From Clostridia bacterium (GTDB lineage: Bacteria; Bacillota; Clostridia; Christensenellales; CAG-138), in assembly GCA_017407205.1 (NCBI GenBank), contig JAFQXA010000018.1, forward strand, positions 1 through 62,528: DNA of 62,528 bases, in the 5' to 3' direction. The position numbers and the translations under genes were made by a program. Positions 1 to 7,943 of this stretch are shown piece by piece; positions within the stretch are counted from its first letter, which is position 1, and each line of letters begins with the position of its first letter. The notes beneath the pieces are model-generated. The model saw only the letters and a list, made by a program, of their open reading frames with translations, searched no databases and was not told the origin of the DNA.

Positions 1-219
1 ACAAAGCTCCAGTACATCGCACTTGCACAGAGAATTGCAAATGTTATTTACTCAACAGATGCAGTTCCGACATATGTAACAAGTGACCTTGGAACGATGA
101 ACTACTGCAACATGATTTATATGTTCTCAGGCATCCTGAAGTTCTACCTCGCATACGGCTTCCTGCCCGATACAATGGACGTACAGCCCTGGGGTGCATA
201 TGACTTCCAGAACAAATAA
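1..219 (+). CDS. C-terminal end of a PMBR-like repeat protein (5' truncated)
   Basis: An open frame enters from the window edge and stops at TAA 217-219, giving 72 residues of a protein whose start lies outside. The visible part has the spacing of a pseudomurein-binding-type repeat: ALAQRIANVIY, then a P-YV step (VPTYVTSD), then a hydrophobic helix (MIYMFSGILKFY) and a closing LPDTMDVQPW. In Clostridia such repeats sit at the end of secreted or surface proteins, often after a transglutaminase or hydrolase domain. The N-terminal part is missing, so the enzymatic role is unknown. The family call rests on pattern similarity only. A strong hairpin terminator follows 18 bases after the stop. Confidence 0.5.
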   Translation, partial: TKLQYIALAQRIANVIYSTDAVPTYVTSDLGTMNYCNMIYMFSGILKFYLAYGFLPDTMDVQPWGAYDFQNK

Positions 220-237
220 CGAGCATAATAAATTATC

Positions 238-267
238 AAATCCCACAAGGCTTTCCTTGTGGGATTT
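238..267. terminator. Bidirectional intrinsic terminator
   Basis: A perfect 13-bp stem (AAATCCCACAAGG, 238-250, against 255-267) with loop CTTT and A/T flanks on both sides. It ends the truncated gene at the window edge and could also stop transcription from the minus strand. Confidence 0.8.
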
Positions 268-285
268 CATTTACTTTAACAAACG

Positions 286-352
286 AAAAACTCTGCTAAA
301 AAGCAGAGTTTTTTCCATACTTATTCAATATTCAATATTACTTTTAACTTCA
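286..352. repeat. Interspersed element: terminator stem plus AT-rich tail (copy next to mreB)
   Basis: The stem AAAAACTCTGCT (286-297) pairs with 302-313 and is followed by TTTTT on both strands, so it should end mreB transcription. The tail 318-352 (ACTTATTCAATATTCA, then ATTACTTTTAACTTC) recurs almost unchanged at 20608-20640, and in related form at 11227-11260 (inverted), 25709-25741, 51841-51873 and 53321-53354. In every copy the tail abuts the stop codon of a gene; here that gene is mreB. Confidence 0.75.
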
Positions 353-355
353 ACA

Positions 356-1396
356 TCAGACCGTCAAGTAGTCGCCGCGCTTGTAGTCATAGAGGGCGCC
401 TGTTGTGAACTTGTCGATATTCTCAAGCACCTTGCCCGTACCTATGGCAACGCAGGAAATCGGGTCTTCCGCGATATAACAGGGAACCTTTGTGTGCTCT
501 GCAATGAACTTATCCATGCCAAAGAGCAATGCACCGCCGCCTGTTAAGCAAATTCCGTTTTCTGCAATATCGCTTGCAAGCTCGGGGGGCGTTTTCTCAA
601 AAAGATTTCTTACGCTTTCGAGTATGCTCTGCAAGGGTTCTTCCAAAGCATCAATCATTTCATTCGAGCCGACAACGATTGCCTGGGGAAGACCTGAAAT
701 GAGGTTTCTGCCCTTAACGTCTATAAAAAGCTGTTCCTTTCTCGGATATGCAGAGCCTATGCGGATTTTCATTTCCTCAGCTGTGCGTTCACCTATGAGG
801 AGATTGTGCTTTTTACGCATATATCGCACTATCGCATCGTCAAACTTATCGCCTGCAATCTTTATCGAGTCGGACAAAACTGCACCGCCGAGTGAAATAA
901 CCGCAACGTCAGTCGTGCCGCCGCCTATGTCGATTATCATATTGCCCCTGGGCTGTGATATATCGATACCTGCACCGATTGCAGCAGCAATGGGTTCTTC
1001 AATCAAATAGGTGTGCCTTGCGCCTGCTTCTTCAGTTGCATCGATAACGGAACGCTTTTCAACCTCCGTAACGCCTGAGGGGACACAAACAACAACACGG
1101 GGCTTGAAGAACATACGCGAACCGACAACCTTCTTTAAGAAGTGGTGAATAAGCCTTTCGGTTATATCGTAGTTTGAAATAACACCGTCTCTTAATGGAC
1201 GCATTGCTATGATGTTGCCCGGTGTACGGCCAAGCATTCTGCGTGCTTCCTCGCCGATTGCAAGAATTCTGCCCGAAACCTTTTCGACCGCAACAACGGA
1301 GGGCTCACGCAGCACGATACCCTTGTTTCTTACATATACCAATACGCTTGCGGTACCCAAATCGATACCGACATCATTTAATTCAAAAAGTCCCAT
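356..1396 (-). CDS. mreB: Rod shape-determining protein MreB/Mbl
   Basis: A bacterial actin homologue that polymerises under the membrane and guides lateral wall synthesis. The actin-fold ATPase signatures are clear: phosphate-1 loop GIDLGTASVLVYV at the N-terminus, phosphate-2 region IIDIGGGTTDVAVIS near residue 160, and adenosine loop CLTGGGALLFG near residue 285. The frame extends to an ATG at 1417, but that ATG lies in ATGGGAGGAAG, which is the ribosome binding site of the internal ATG at 1394-1396. The product from there begins MGLFELNDVGIDLG, like other family members, and has 346 residues. mreC and mreD are not adjacent, so it may be the Mbl or MreBH paralogue. It is read alone from a promoter at 1462-1490. 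Confidence 0.93.
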   Translation of the reverse strand: MGLFELNDVGIDLGTASVLVYVRNKGIVLREPSVVAVEKVSGRILAIGEEARRMLGRTPGNIIAMRPLRDGVISNYDITERLIHHFLKKVVGSRMFFKPRVVVCVPSGVTEVEKRSVIDATEEAGARHTYLIEEPIAAAIGAGIDISQPRGNMIIDIGGGTTDVAVISLGGAVLSDSIKIAGDKFDDAIVRYMRKKHNLLIGERTAEEMKIRIGSAYPRKEQLFIDVKGRNLISGLPQAIVVGSNEMIDALEEPLQSILESVRNLFEKTPPELASDIAENGICLTGGGALLFGMDKFIAEHTKVPCYIAEDPISCVAIGTGKVLENIDKFTTGALYDYKRGDYLTV

Positions 1397-1461
1397 TATA
1401 AATGAACTTCCTCCCATTTAAATCCTGCCCGTTTATATATACGGCAGGCAATGTACTCTTT

Positions 1462-1490
1462 ATTATACCACAATATCACACACAGTGTAA
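1462..1490 (-). promoter_or_regulatory. Sigma-A-type promoter of mreB
   Basis: On the minus strand: TTACAC (1485-1490), 17 bases, TATAAT (1462-1467) preceded by TGG. The leader then contains a small CTGCC/GGCAG hairpin before the GGGAGG ribosome binding site. Confidence 0.6.
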
Positions 1491-1551
1491 GTGCAATGTG
1501 CATGTTTTTTATAAAAGATATAAAAATACAAAATCTTCCGTTTTTCGCCGT

Positions 1552-2727
1552 TTACCAAGGCCGTCTGCCGCAGACAAAGTGCGAACGCCAATAGCTCGTT
1601 TTGTACGAGCGTTTTACGACCTTACCCTTGTTGGATGAGGCATCAATCATGTATGTACCGCTTATTACGATACCAACGTGTCCCACCTTTGTAAAGTTCT
1701 TGTCATAGAAGAATATAAGGTCGCCGCGCTTCAAGCTGTTGATTGAGCTTATCTTATCCCACTCGCTTATTCTTGAATAGCCTGCTGCGTTGAGTCTTCT
1801 TCTGTTGCTTCCTGCCTGATTCAGGCAGTAATAAACAAGACCTGAACAGTCAAACGAGTTGGGGCCGCGGTTTCCGAGTATGTATCTGCAGCCAAGCTTG
1901 CTCTCTGCAACCTTGATCATCTTTTCAATATTCGCTTTTGTGCGTTCTTCCTTTATCTTGCTTTCGCTTGCCTTTGCATCATCAGAATACAGCAAATCAA
2001 CCGTTTCGCCGCCTGCAAGACCGTCAGACGAAAGATTGTTCCTCTTCTGGAATACCTTTATCGCCTCAACGGTTTCCGTTCCGTAATAGCTCGTTGTCTT
2101 ATCAAGATAGCCAAGGTCAACAAGCTGTTCCTGCATGGCACGTATGTCCGTGCCCTCCATGCCCTCTTTAATTACATACTTCGGTGCAATATCGGAATAT
2201 ATAAGTGCAAGTGTTTTAGGACCTGCAATACCGTCCTCAACCACTTCTTCACCGTTATAGCCTTCGGTAAAATTGAGCTGGCGCTGCAAAAGCTTTAAAG
2301 CAGCTTCCGTCTGCGGACCGAAATACAAGGTCGGCTCGTCAATATCAAGGAATCCGAGCTCCATGAGCCTTTCCTGCAATTTCCTGACTTCTTCGTTTTC
2401 CATACCCTTTTTGAGCGTGGGGTCGGGAGTCGGAGTCGGCTCAGGAGTGGGTGAAGCGGTTATCACGATCTGAACAGTTCCGCCCTCATTACCCGTACCA
2501 AACGGCACGATAACTTCACTGCCACCACCTGTCGGCTTTGACGACGGAACAAATATAATAAGCGCAAAGATACCGAGCAAAACGCAGGCTGTGCCCGCTA
2601 TTATTGCACGCTTTGTACCCACCTTTGCCTTACGCCATGCCTTTTTGACCCGCCTTGTCAAACGCCTGAAATCAAGTGCGAGATATCTGAAAAAAGTATT
2701 GAGTTTGCTTCGTCCCTGTTTATTCAT
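1552..2727 (-). CDS. Membrane-anchored NlpC/P60 peptidoglycan hydrolase with two PG-binding domains
   Basis: 391 residues. A basic cytoplasmic head is followed by one membrane helix (about 43-60, ending LLGIFALIIFVPS), a TPEPTPTPDP linker, two peptidoglycan_binding_1 repeats (about 106-175 and 188-245, each with a LQERLMELGFLD-like core) and a C-terminal NlpC/P60 cysteine peptidase domain. Catalytic Cys294 lies in FDCSGLVYY and His350 in GHVGIV; the third position reads DASS rather than the usual HAS. Such enzymes cut D-gamma-glutamyl-diaminopimelate bonds in wall peptides. The anchor suggests it stays tethered at the outer membrane face. It lies 155 bases upstream of mreB on the same strand, but mreB has its own promoter. 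Confidence 0.88.
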   Translation of the reverse strand: MNKQGRSKLNTFFRYLALDFRRLTRRVKKAWRKAKVGTKRAIIAGTACVLLGIFALIIFVPSSKPTGGGSEVIVPFGTGNEGGTVQIVITASPTPEPTPTPDPTLKKGMENEEVRKLQERLMELGFLDIDEPTLYFGPQTEAALKLLQRQLNFTEGYNGEEVVEDGIAGPKTLALIYSDIAPKYVIKEGMEGTDIRAMQEQLVDLGYLDKTTSYYGTETVEAIKVFQKRNNLSSDGLAGGETVDLLYSDDAKASESKIKEERTKANIEKMIKVAESKLGCRYILGNRGPNSFDCSGLVYYCLNQAGSNRRRLNAAGYSRISEWDKISSINSLKRGDLIFFYDKNFTKVGHVGIVISGTYMIDASSNKGKVVKRSYKTSYWRSHFVCGRRPW

Positions 2728-2839
2728 ACCGTCATTTTATCTTGTATTTCAAATTCTTTCAATACAAGAACATGCCTTGTTATAGCTTGTTTACAAATAG
2801 AATACAAGAAGCACACAAATAAGCCAAAAATTGACAATA

Positions 2840-3334
2840 TTATATTTTAAACTCTGTCCAGCCTTTTTCTCTTAAAGCCGCTGTTGTTTTTTTGGCATCA
2901 TCAGCTGTCATCAAGAACGCTACTCTGCCGTCATTTGTAAATATATAGAGTTCAACACCGTCAAACCGATATCCCTGAATGTCCGGCAATAAAATCTCAG
3001 TTGCCAAGCGGGGCTTTTCACTTAAAGATATGCAAACTATGCCTGCTTCACAAAAATACAGCTTACCGTCGCGTAATTTGTTGTTGTCCAGCCTGAAAAC
3101 AGCATTTGCCCTGCAAAAAATCGGGGAAGTGATCTCTTTTTCGTACTTTGCATACTTTTTATCCTGTATTTTTCTCTCAATCAAAAGAAAAACAAGCAAG
3201 AGAAGATAAAACAGCAAACCGCTCAGAACAGAAAGCAAAAGAGCGTCTTCAATCTCCAAAAACAGCAATATGAAATATGCAATCAATGCAAAAAAGAATG
3301 CCGTAATTAGAGATACCAGTTCTTCATTTTTCAT
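2840..3334 (-). CDS. Small membrane protein with a cytoplasmic PH/GRAM-like domain
   Basis: 164 residues. Two hydrophobic helices (about 8-27 and 31-53) form a hairpin, followed by a basic stretch (IERKIQDKKYAKYEKE) and a beta-rich soluble domain of about 95 residues with short alternating strands (KLYFCEAGIVCISL, GVELYIFTNDGRVAFLM) and a final helix. This layout resembles bacterial PH/GRAM-like membrane proteins, but no named family is recognised. A TGAAAAATGAAG start preceded by an AGGTGA-type ribosome binding site supports the first ATG. It stands alone between ilvB and the NlpC/P60 gene, all on the minus strand. Confidence 0.6.
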   Translation of the reverse strand: MKNEELVSLITAFFFALIAYFILLFLEIEDALLLSVLSGLLFYLLLLVFLLIERKIQDKKYAKYEKEITSPIFCRANAVFRLDNNKLRDGKLYFCEAGIVCISLSEKPRLATEILLPDIQGYRFDGVELYIFTNDGRVAFLMTADDAKKTTAALREKGWTEFKI

Positions 3335-3382
3335 AAAATCACCTCGTTTTGCACTATTTTATCTGTTGTTCAATACAACAAA

Positions 3383-3403
3383 CTGCCGTGCATTGCACGG
3401 CAG
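3383..3403. terminator. Terminator hairpin after ilvB
   Basis: Perfect 9-3-9 stem CTGCCGTGC/GCACGGCAG just downstream of the ilvB stop (minus strand), followed by a T-rich stretch. Confidence 0.7.
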
Positions 3404-3415
3404 CTTTAATTCTAT

Positions 3416-5080
3416 TTATTCTATTATCATGTTTTCAACCGTTCCGCCCGAGGGAATCATGGGTAAAACGCGTTCGTCACGGCTGATTCTGCAATCTATC
3501 CATACGGGGCCCGTTGCCTGCTTTGCCTCTTTGACTGCCTGTTTTAATTCCTCCATGTTGTGGCAAATGTAGCCTTTTCCGCCGAAAGCTTCGATAAGCT
3601 TTACATAGTTTGTCTGGCGTTCGGGTTCTACCGACATGAATCTGTCATGGTAGAAAGTACGCTGCCACTGGCGGACCATGCCCAGAACCTCGTTATTGAA
3701 TATGACCGTTATAACGGGCAATTTCTGACTTACTGCTGTGCAGGCTTCATTAAGGTTCATATGAAGTGAACCGTCACTTGTTATGTGAAGAACGGGACGA
3801 GCAGGGGCTGCAACCTTTGAGCCTATCGCTGCACCGTAGCCAAAGCCCATCGTACCGAGACCGCCGCTTGTTACAAAGCTTCTCGGATTTATGTGGCGGC
3901 AGCGCTGGCCTACCCACATCTGGTGCTGGCCGACATCCGTTACCCAAATGGTGTCCTTGCCAAACTCCTCGTGGAGCAGGTCTATTATTCCATAGGGGTG
4001 TAAAAGTCCGTCATTTGTTGCAAGGCACGGCTTGCTCTCTTCTTTCCAGATCTTTACAGCTTCAAGCCATTCCTCATGCTTCTTTTCTTCGACCATGGGA
4101 AGCAGGCTCTCCAGTGTGGAACGAACATCCGCTATAACCTCTAAATCAACGCTTACATTCTTGTTAAGCTCCGTCGTATCAATATCAACATGAACTATCC
4201 TTGCATTGCGCGCAAAACGCTTTGCGTTTAGTGCAACTCTGTCAGAAAAACGAACACCGAGTGCAAGCAGGAGATCGCAATTTTCAACAGCCATGTTTGC
4301 AACAACGCTTCCGTGCATACCGACCATGCCGAGCTTCAATCTTTCATCGTCCTCGATCTGGCCCGTACTCATGAGTGTATTGCAGGCAGGGATATCGCAC
4401 TTTTTCATGAGGCTGTAAAGAGCTTCCTGTGCGTTTGCAAAAACAACACCGCCGCCGAAATAGATAAGCGGACGCTGTGCTTCTTTTATCATCTGAGCAA
4501 TCTTTTCAATCTCCCAATCCTCCGCCTTAGGAAGCGGCCTTAAAGGCAAAACTTCCCGGGGAGTGAACTCACCTATCGCCGCACTTACATCCTTGGGGAT
4601 ATCAATGAGAACGGGGCCTTTTCTGCCTGAATTTGCAATGCGGAAAGCCTTTCTTACAGCATCTGCAAGCTCGTTAACATCACGAACCATGATATTGTGC
4701 TTCGTTATCGGCAATGTTATGCCCGTGATATAAACCTCCTGGAAGCTGTCACGACCGATAAGCTCCTGCGAAACATTACCCGTTATGCAAACCATGGGAA
4801 CGCTGTCCATATAAGCGTTTGCAATACCCGTTACAAGGTTTGTTGCACCGGGGCCGCTTGTTGCAATAACAACGCCTGCCTTGCCCGTAACGCGTGCATA
4901 ACCGTCCGCCGCATGGGTTGCGCCCTGCTCATGAGCCGTGAGCACATGCTTGATTTTATCCTGATAATCATAAAGTGCATCGTATATATTAAGCACAGCG
5001 CCTCCGGGGTAACCGAATATAACATCAACGCCCTGCTCTACCAATGTTTCCATCAAAATTTGTGATCCGTTAAGCTTCAT
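3416..5080 (-). CDS. ilvB: Acetolactate synthase large subunit (stand-alone copy)
   Basis: 554 residues, full length. A ThDP enzyme that condenses two pyruvates to acetolactate, or pyruvate with 2-oxobutyrate, at the start of branched-chain amino acid synthesis. Visible signatures: FGYPGGAVLNIYD near the N-terminus, catalytic Glu in LTAHEQGATHAADGYAR, SGPGATN, and the C-terminal ThDP site ITSDGSLHMNLNE followed by the FNNEVLGMVRQWQ segment. The start is supported by GGAGGTTTTAT before ATG. No small subunit gene is next to it. A second large subunit, with ilvN, lies in the T-box operon at 45.7 kb, so this copy may share that IlvN or work unregulated. A promoter and a putative attenuator precede it. 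Confidence 0.93.
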   Translation of the reverse strand: MKLNGSQILMETLVEQGVDVIFGYPGGAVLNIYDALYDYQDKIKHVLTAHEQGATHAADGYARVTGKAGVVIATSGPGATNLVTGIANAYMDSVPMVCITGNVSQELIGRDSFQEVYITGITLPITKHNIMVRDVNELADAVRKAFRIANSGRKGPVLIDIPKDVSAAIGEFTPREVLPLRPLPKAEDWEIEKIAQMIKEAQRPLIYFGGGVVFANAQEALYSLMKKCDIPACNTLMSTGQIEDDERLKLGMVGMHGSVVANMAVENCDLLLALGVRFSDRVALNAKRFARNARIVHVDIDTTELNKNVSVDLEVIADVRSTLESLLPMVEEKKHEEWLEAVKIWKEESKPCLATNDGLLHPYGIIDLLHEEFGKDTIWVTDVGQHQMWVGQRCRHINPRSFVTSGGLGTMGFGYGAAIGSKVAAPARPVLHITSDGSLHMNLNEACTAVSQKLPVITVIFNNEVLGMVRQWQRTFYHDRFMSVEPERQTNYVKLIEAFGGKGYICHNMEELKQAVKEAKQATGPVWIDCRISRDERVLPMIPSGGTVENMIIE

Positions 5081-5099
5081 ATAAAACCTCCGAAAAATA

Positions 5100-5208
5100 A
5101 AGCCTCCGTCCCGACAAGAGACAAAGGCTTAATACGCTTTGTTGACAACTCTTTCCCAGTATATATGGAACTTTCACTATTATCCTACATAAATGGGCTG
5201 ATTGTCAA
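5100..5208 (-). promoter_or_regulatory. Promoter and putative leader attenuator of ilvB
   Basis: On the minus strand TTGACA (5203-5208), 18 bases, GATAAT (5179-5184). The leader of about 90 bases contains an 11-bp terminator-like stem (5120-5130 with 5100-5110, two G-U pairs) followed by a T-rich tract just before the GGAGG of ilvB. An upstream ACAAAG can instead pair with CTTTGT of the stem, giving a mutually exclusive fold. The stem shares TTTGTCTCTTG with the terminator of the T-box leader at 45641. No T-box core is present, so the controlling signal is unknown. Confidence 0.55.
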
Positions 5209-5220
5209 GATTTTACGACT

Positions 5221-6213
5221 TTATTTACCCGTGAGTGTTGCTACCATTACGGCTTTTATCGTGTGCATTCTGTTTTCCGCCTCATCAAAGACAACGCTGT
5301 AGCGTGAACGGAAAACCTCGTCCGTAACTTCCATCTCGTCAAGGCCGTACTCTTCCTTAACACGGCGTGCAACTTCAGTTCCAAGGTCATGGAACGACGG
5401 CAGGCAATGCAGGAACAAAACATCGGGGTTCTTTGTTGCTTTCATCATATCCATCGTTACTCTGTAAGGCTCAAGCATCTTAATACGCTGTGCGTATTGG
5501 TCTTCCTCACCCATGGATACCCATACATCGGTATAAATAACATCGGCACCCTCAACCCCCGATATATCATCGGTCAATGTAATGGTTGCGCCTGTTTCCT
5601 TTGAAAGCTCACGCATCTCGTCAACAAGCTCCTGAGAGGGGAACAATTCCCTGGGCGCTACCGCCACAAAATCCATACCCATCTTTGTTGCACCAATCAT
5701 AAGCGAGTTGCCCATATTGTTTCTTGCATCGCCCACATATACAAACTTTATTTCGCTCAAGGGCTTGCTTGAGTGTTCCATAATCGTAAGGAAGTCTGCA
5801 AGAATCTGTGTGGGATGATATTCATCGGTCAAACCGTTCCATACAGGTACGCCCGAATATTCAGCCAACTGCTCAACAAGCTTCTGCGAAAAACCACGAT
5901 ACTCAATACCGTCAAAAAATCTGCCGAGAACCTTTGCAGTATCCTCAATCGATTCCTTGCTTGCCATCTGAGAATTTGTAAGGAAGGTAGCATTGCCGCC
6001 CTCATCATAGCAGGCGACCTCAAAAGAACAGCGGGTACGCGTTGAAGTTTTATCAAATATCAAAACAACGTTCTTGCCTTCAAGAAGCTTATCCCTTATT
6101 CCGCTCTTTTTCTTTGCTTTCAATTCCTTTGCAAGCTGCAAAAGATGCATGATCTCCTCAGGTGTGTAATCCTTCAATGTAAGAAATGATCTGCCTTTAA
6201 GACATACTGCCAT
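5221..6213 (-). CDS. argF: Ornithine carbamoyltransferase
   Basis: 330 residues, the usual size. It transfers the carbamoyl group of carbamoyl phosphate to ornithine, giving citrulline in arginine synthesis, in the cytoplasm. The carbamoyl phosphate site [11 protein letters not shown] is near residue 60, HPTQILADF near 140, and the ornithine-binding HCLPSFHD near 275. The start ATG follows TAGGAG. No other arginine gene is adjacent. A catabolic role (ArcB) cannot be excluded from sequence alone, but no arcA or arcC neighbour is present and a palindrome like an ArgR box lies upstream of its promoter. Confidence 0.93.
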   Translation of the reverse strand: MAVCLKGRSFLTLKDYTPEEIMHLLQLAKELKAKKKSGIRDKLLEGKNVVLIFDKTSTRTRCSFEVACYDEGGNATFLTNSQMASKESIEDTAKVLGRFFDGIEYRGFSQKLVEQLAEYSGVPVWNGLTDEYHPTQILADFLTIMEHSSKPLSEIKFVYVGDARNNMGNSLMIGATKMGMDFVAVAPRELFPSQELVDEMRELSKETGATITLTDDISGVEGADVIYTDVWVSMGEEDQYAQRIKMLEPYRVTMDMMKATKNPDVLFLHCLPSFHDLGTEVARRVKEEYGLDEMEVTDEVFRSRYSVVFDEAENRMHTIKAVMVATLTGK

Positions 6214-6243
6214 AGTAGTTCTCCTAAACCAAATGATTTATTT

Positions 6244-6298
6244 ATTATAACTTAAAAAATTTTTTATGGCAAGCATATTTATGCATTTATTCTGCATA
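6244..6298 (-). promoter_or_regulatory. argF promoter with ARG-box-like palindrome
   Basis: Minus strand TTGCCA (6267-6272), 17 bases, TATAAT (6244-6249). Immediately upstream of the -35 lies a perfect 6-7-6 inverted repeat TATGCA/TGCATA (6280-6298) with an A/T-rich centre, the general form of an ArgR operator. Between about 6300 and 6490 nothing further is recognisable. Confidence 0.4.
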
Positions 6299-6491
6299 TT
6301 CTGATTTTTTATAATTTTTCAAACACCGCCACCGCATTGTATTATGATTAAAAATGCAGATTCAGCTCCATCAAATCATCCACCGGCATTGTAAAAGCTG
6401 AGCTTTCTCTCCTGCGTAAGAAGCAAGAGGTACAACCCAAACGCATAAGATACGCAAAACCCTTAAAAACTCTGTGAACATCGGGCATTTT

Positions 6492-6520
6492 TTGTTTATT
6501 TTGAAAATGATATGTGATAA
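6492..6520 (+). promoter_or_regulatory. Promoter of the DUF815-like/cysS pair
   Basis: TTGTTT (6492-6497), 17 bases, TGATAA (6515-6520), about 55 bases before the chosen start. A weak match to sigma-A. Confidence 0.4.
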
Positions 6521-6574
6521 ACTGTATTGTGGTGTATTTTAGTGGCGTACTTTACAAAAAAAGGAGCATTTAAA

Positions 6575-7921
6575 ATGCAGGGATTTTCAGACTATAACCT
6601 GAAACAGAGCACATCGAGGATTGCAAGCTTGCTTGCACGCCTTGTTGTGCTGAGGCCGAAAAGCAGGAAAGAACCCTTTTCACTTCTTCTGAAGCTTGCA
6701 AAAGCCTTGAGCTTTGGCGATATGTTTGAAGTAATCTCCACATATCATGAGCTTACGGGGGCACTCATAAAGAGCAGCGCCCGCCGCATAAGCGGTGATA
6801 TCTGGTACGATTATCTTTTGTCGGTCATAATCGAAGCTCCGCATGAGTTTGCTCTTGCAGCAGCTTCGGGCAAGCATGATGAATCGCTTTACGGAGCCAT
6901 GCGCACGGATTTATCCTTATTGAGTGCTCTTTCAAAGCTTTCAAGCGATGATTTGTGCAGATTCATGCTTGAAAAGCAAAGCTCGTTAAAATGCAAGTCA
7001 CCCCATGAGGACAGCATTGCGCGTTCTTCCGCTTCGCTGTGGTCGGGAACTCCGATAAAAGAGCCGAATGTGCCTGCAAAGGTTGAGGTGCAGGAGCCTT
7101 TATTGACACATGCATTAAGTGAGATTGATATGCTTTCGTGGGCATATGATAATGCAGAAGTTGAGTACGGTTATGTATGCGACGAGGCACTTGAAGAGAT
7201 TTACCACAGATTTCTTCAAAGTGATGATTGGCGTTCACTCACCGAGGATTTATGGAGCTTCTTTGCTTCATACGGCTGCGGCGAATTTATAAAATATAAG
7301 AACTTCTCGTATGATGTATCGGGGCTTTCACCGCTTTTATGCCTTACAGAGCATGAAACGCTGCTGCCTGTTTCGTTCTACGAGATGCAGCACGCCAGGG
7401 TGCTTGAGCATACCATTGCATTCATGCAGGGCAGGCGCAGTGAGAATATGCTTGTGACCGGCGGTGCTTCCGTGGGCAAAACGGAGCTCGTGCTTTCCGT
7501 GGCAAATGATTTGCCGGAGCTTCGTCTTGTTATATGTACGGACGAGAATGCATCACTTGATGAGCTTTTTGCAAAGCTTTCAAAACAGCCTTTAAGATTC
7601 ATGGTGCTTCTTGACAACATGAGCGCTTTGGGCGGTTATTCATCATTTTCGGCACGAAGAAAGGTTCCTGCCAATGTGCTTTTGGTGGCAACATCACGCA
7701 CAAAAAGCGAGGAAGCGCTTTTCCCTGTCACAGTCAAGCTTCCCTACCCCTCATTCAGCGATTTTGTTGATATAATAGCGGAACTGCTTGCTGTGGAGGA
7801 CATTTCTGTTCCCAAGGAACGACTACGCGCGCGGTGTGAGGATTTCAGGTCAGAATCCAAGGAAAAGCTCACGCTTTCTGCCGCAAAATATATAGCTGAC
7901 GATTACATTATTGAGTTTTAA
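6575..7921 (+). CDS. DUF815-like P-loop ATPase
   Basis: 449 residues. The start chosen is the ATG at 6575, which has AAGGAG 8 bases upstream; an in-frame ATG at 6527 has none. The N-terminal 240 residues are helical with no recognised domain. The C-terminal part follows DUF815 order: YEMQHARVLEHTIAFMQGR, a P-loop GGASVGKT (Lys302), an IEV-type strand, Walker B-like FMVLLDNMS, and an ANVLLVATSRTK segment. Canonical family members read GDRGTGKSS and FIDDL, so both nucleotide motifs are altered here while Lys and Thr remain. The function of the family is unknown. cysS follows after 22 bases, probably in the same transcript. Confidence 0.7.
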   Translation: MQGFSDYNLKQSTSRIASLLARLVVLRPKSRKEPFSLLLKLAKALSFGDMFEVISTYHELTGALIKSSARRISGDIWYDYLLSVIIEAPHEFALAAASGKHDESLYGAMRTDLSLLSALSKLSSDDLCRFMLEKQSSLKCKSPHEDSIARSSASLWSGTPIKEPNVPAKVEVQEPLLTHALSEIDMLSWAYDNAEVEYGYVCDEALEEIYHRFLQSDDWRSLTEDLWSFFASYGCGEFIKYKNFSYDVSGLSPLLCLTEHETLLPVSFYEMQHARVLEHTIAFMQGRRSENMLVTGGASVGKTELVLSVANDLPELRLVICTDENASLDELFAKLSKQPLRFMVLLDNMSALGGYSSFSARRKVPANVLLVATSRTKSEEALFPVTVKLPYPSFSDFVDIIAELLAVEDISVPKERLRARCEDFRSESKEKLTLSAAKYIADDYIIEF

Positions 7922-7943
7922 TATAGAAATTAAGGAGGCTTTT

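Noticed and set aside
1397..1417. Start of mreB at 1417
   Set aside because: That ATG overlaps the GGGAGG ribosome binding site of the start at 1396, and the extra residues are not found in the family.
5078..5150. A definite leader peptide before ilvB
   Set aside because: Only TTG- or GTG-initiated frames exist and neither has a good ribosome binding site; kept as a remark in the attenuator finding.
6299..6490. A small gene or RNA in the argF upstream gap
   Set aside because: Only a 15-codon frame without ribosome binding site, no stable hairpin with T-tract, and no recognised RNA motif.
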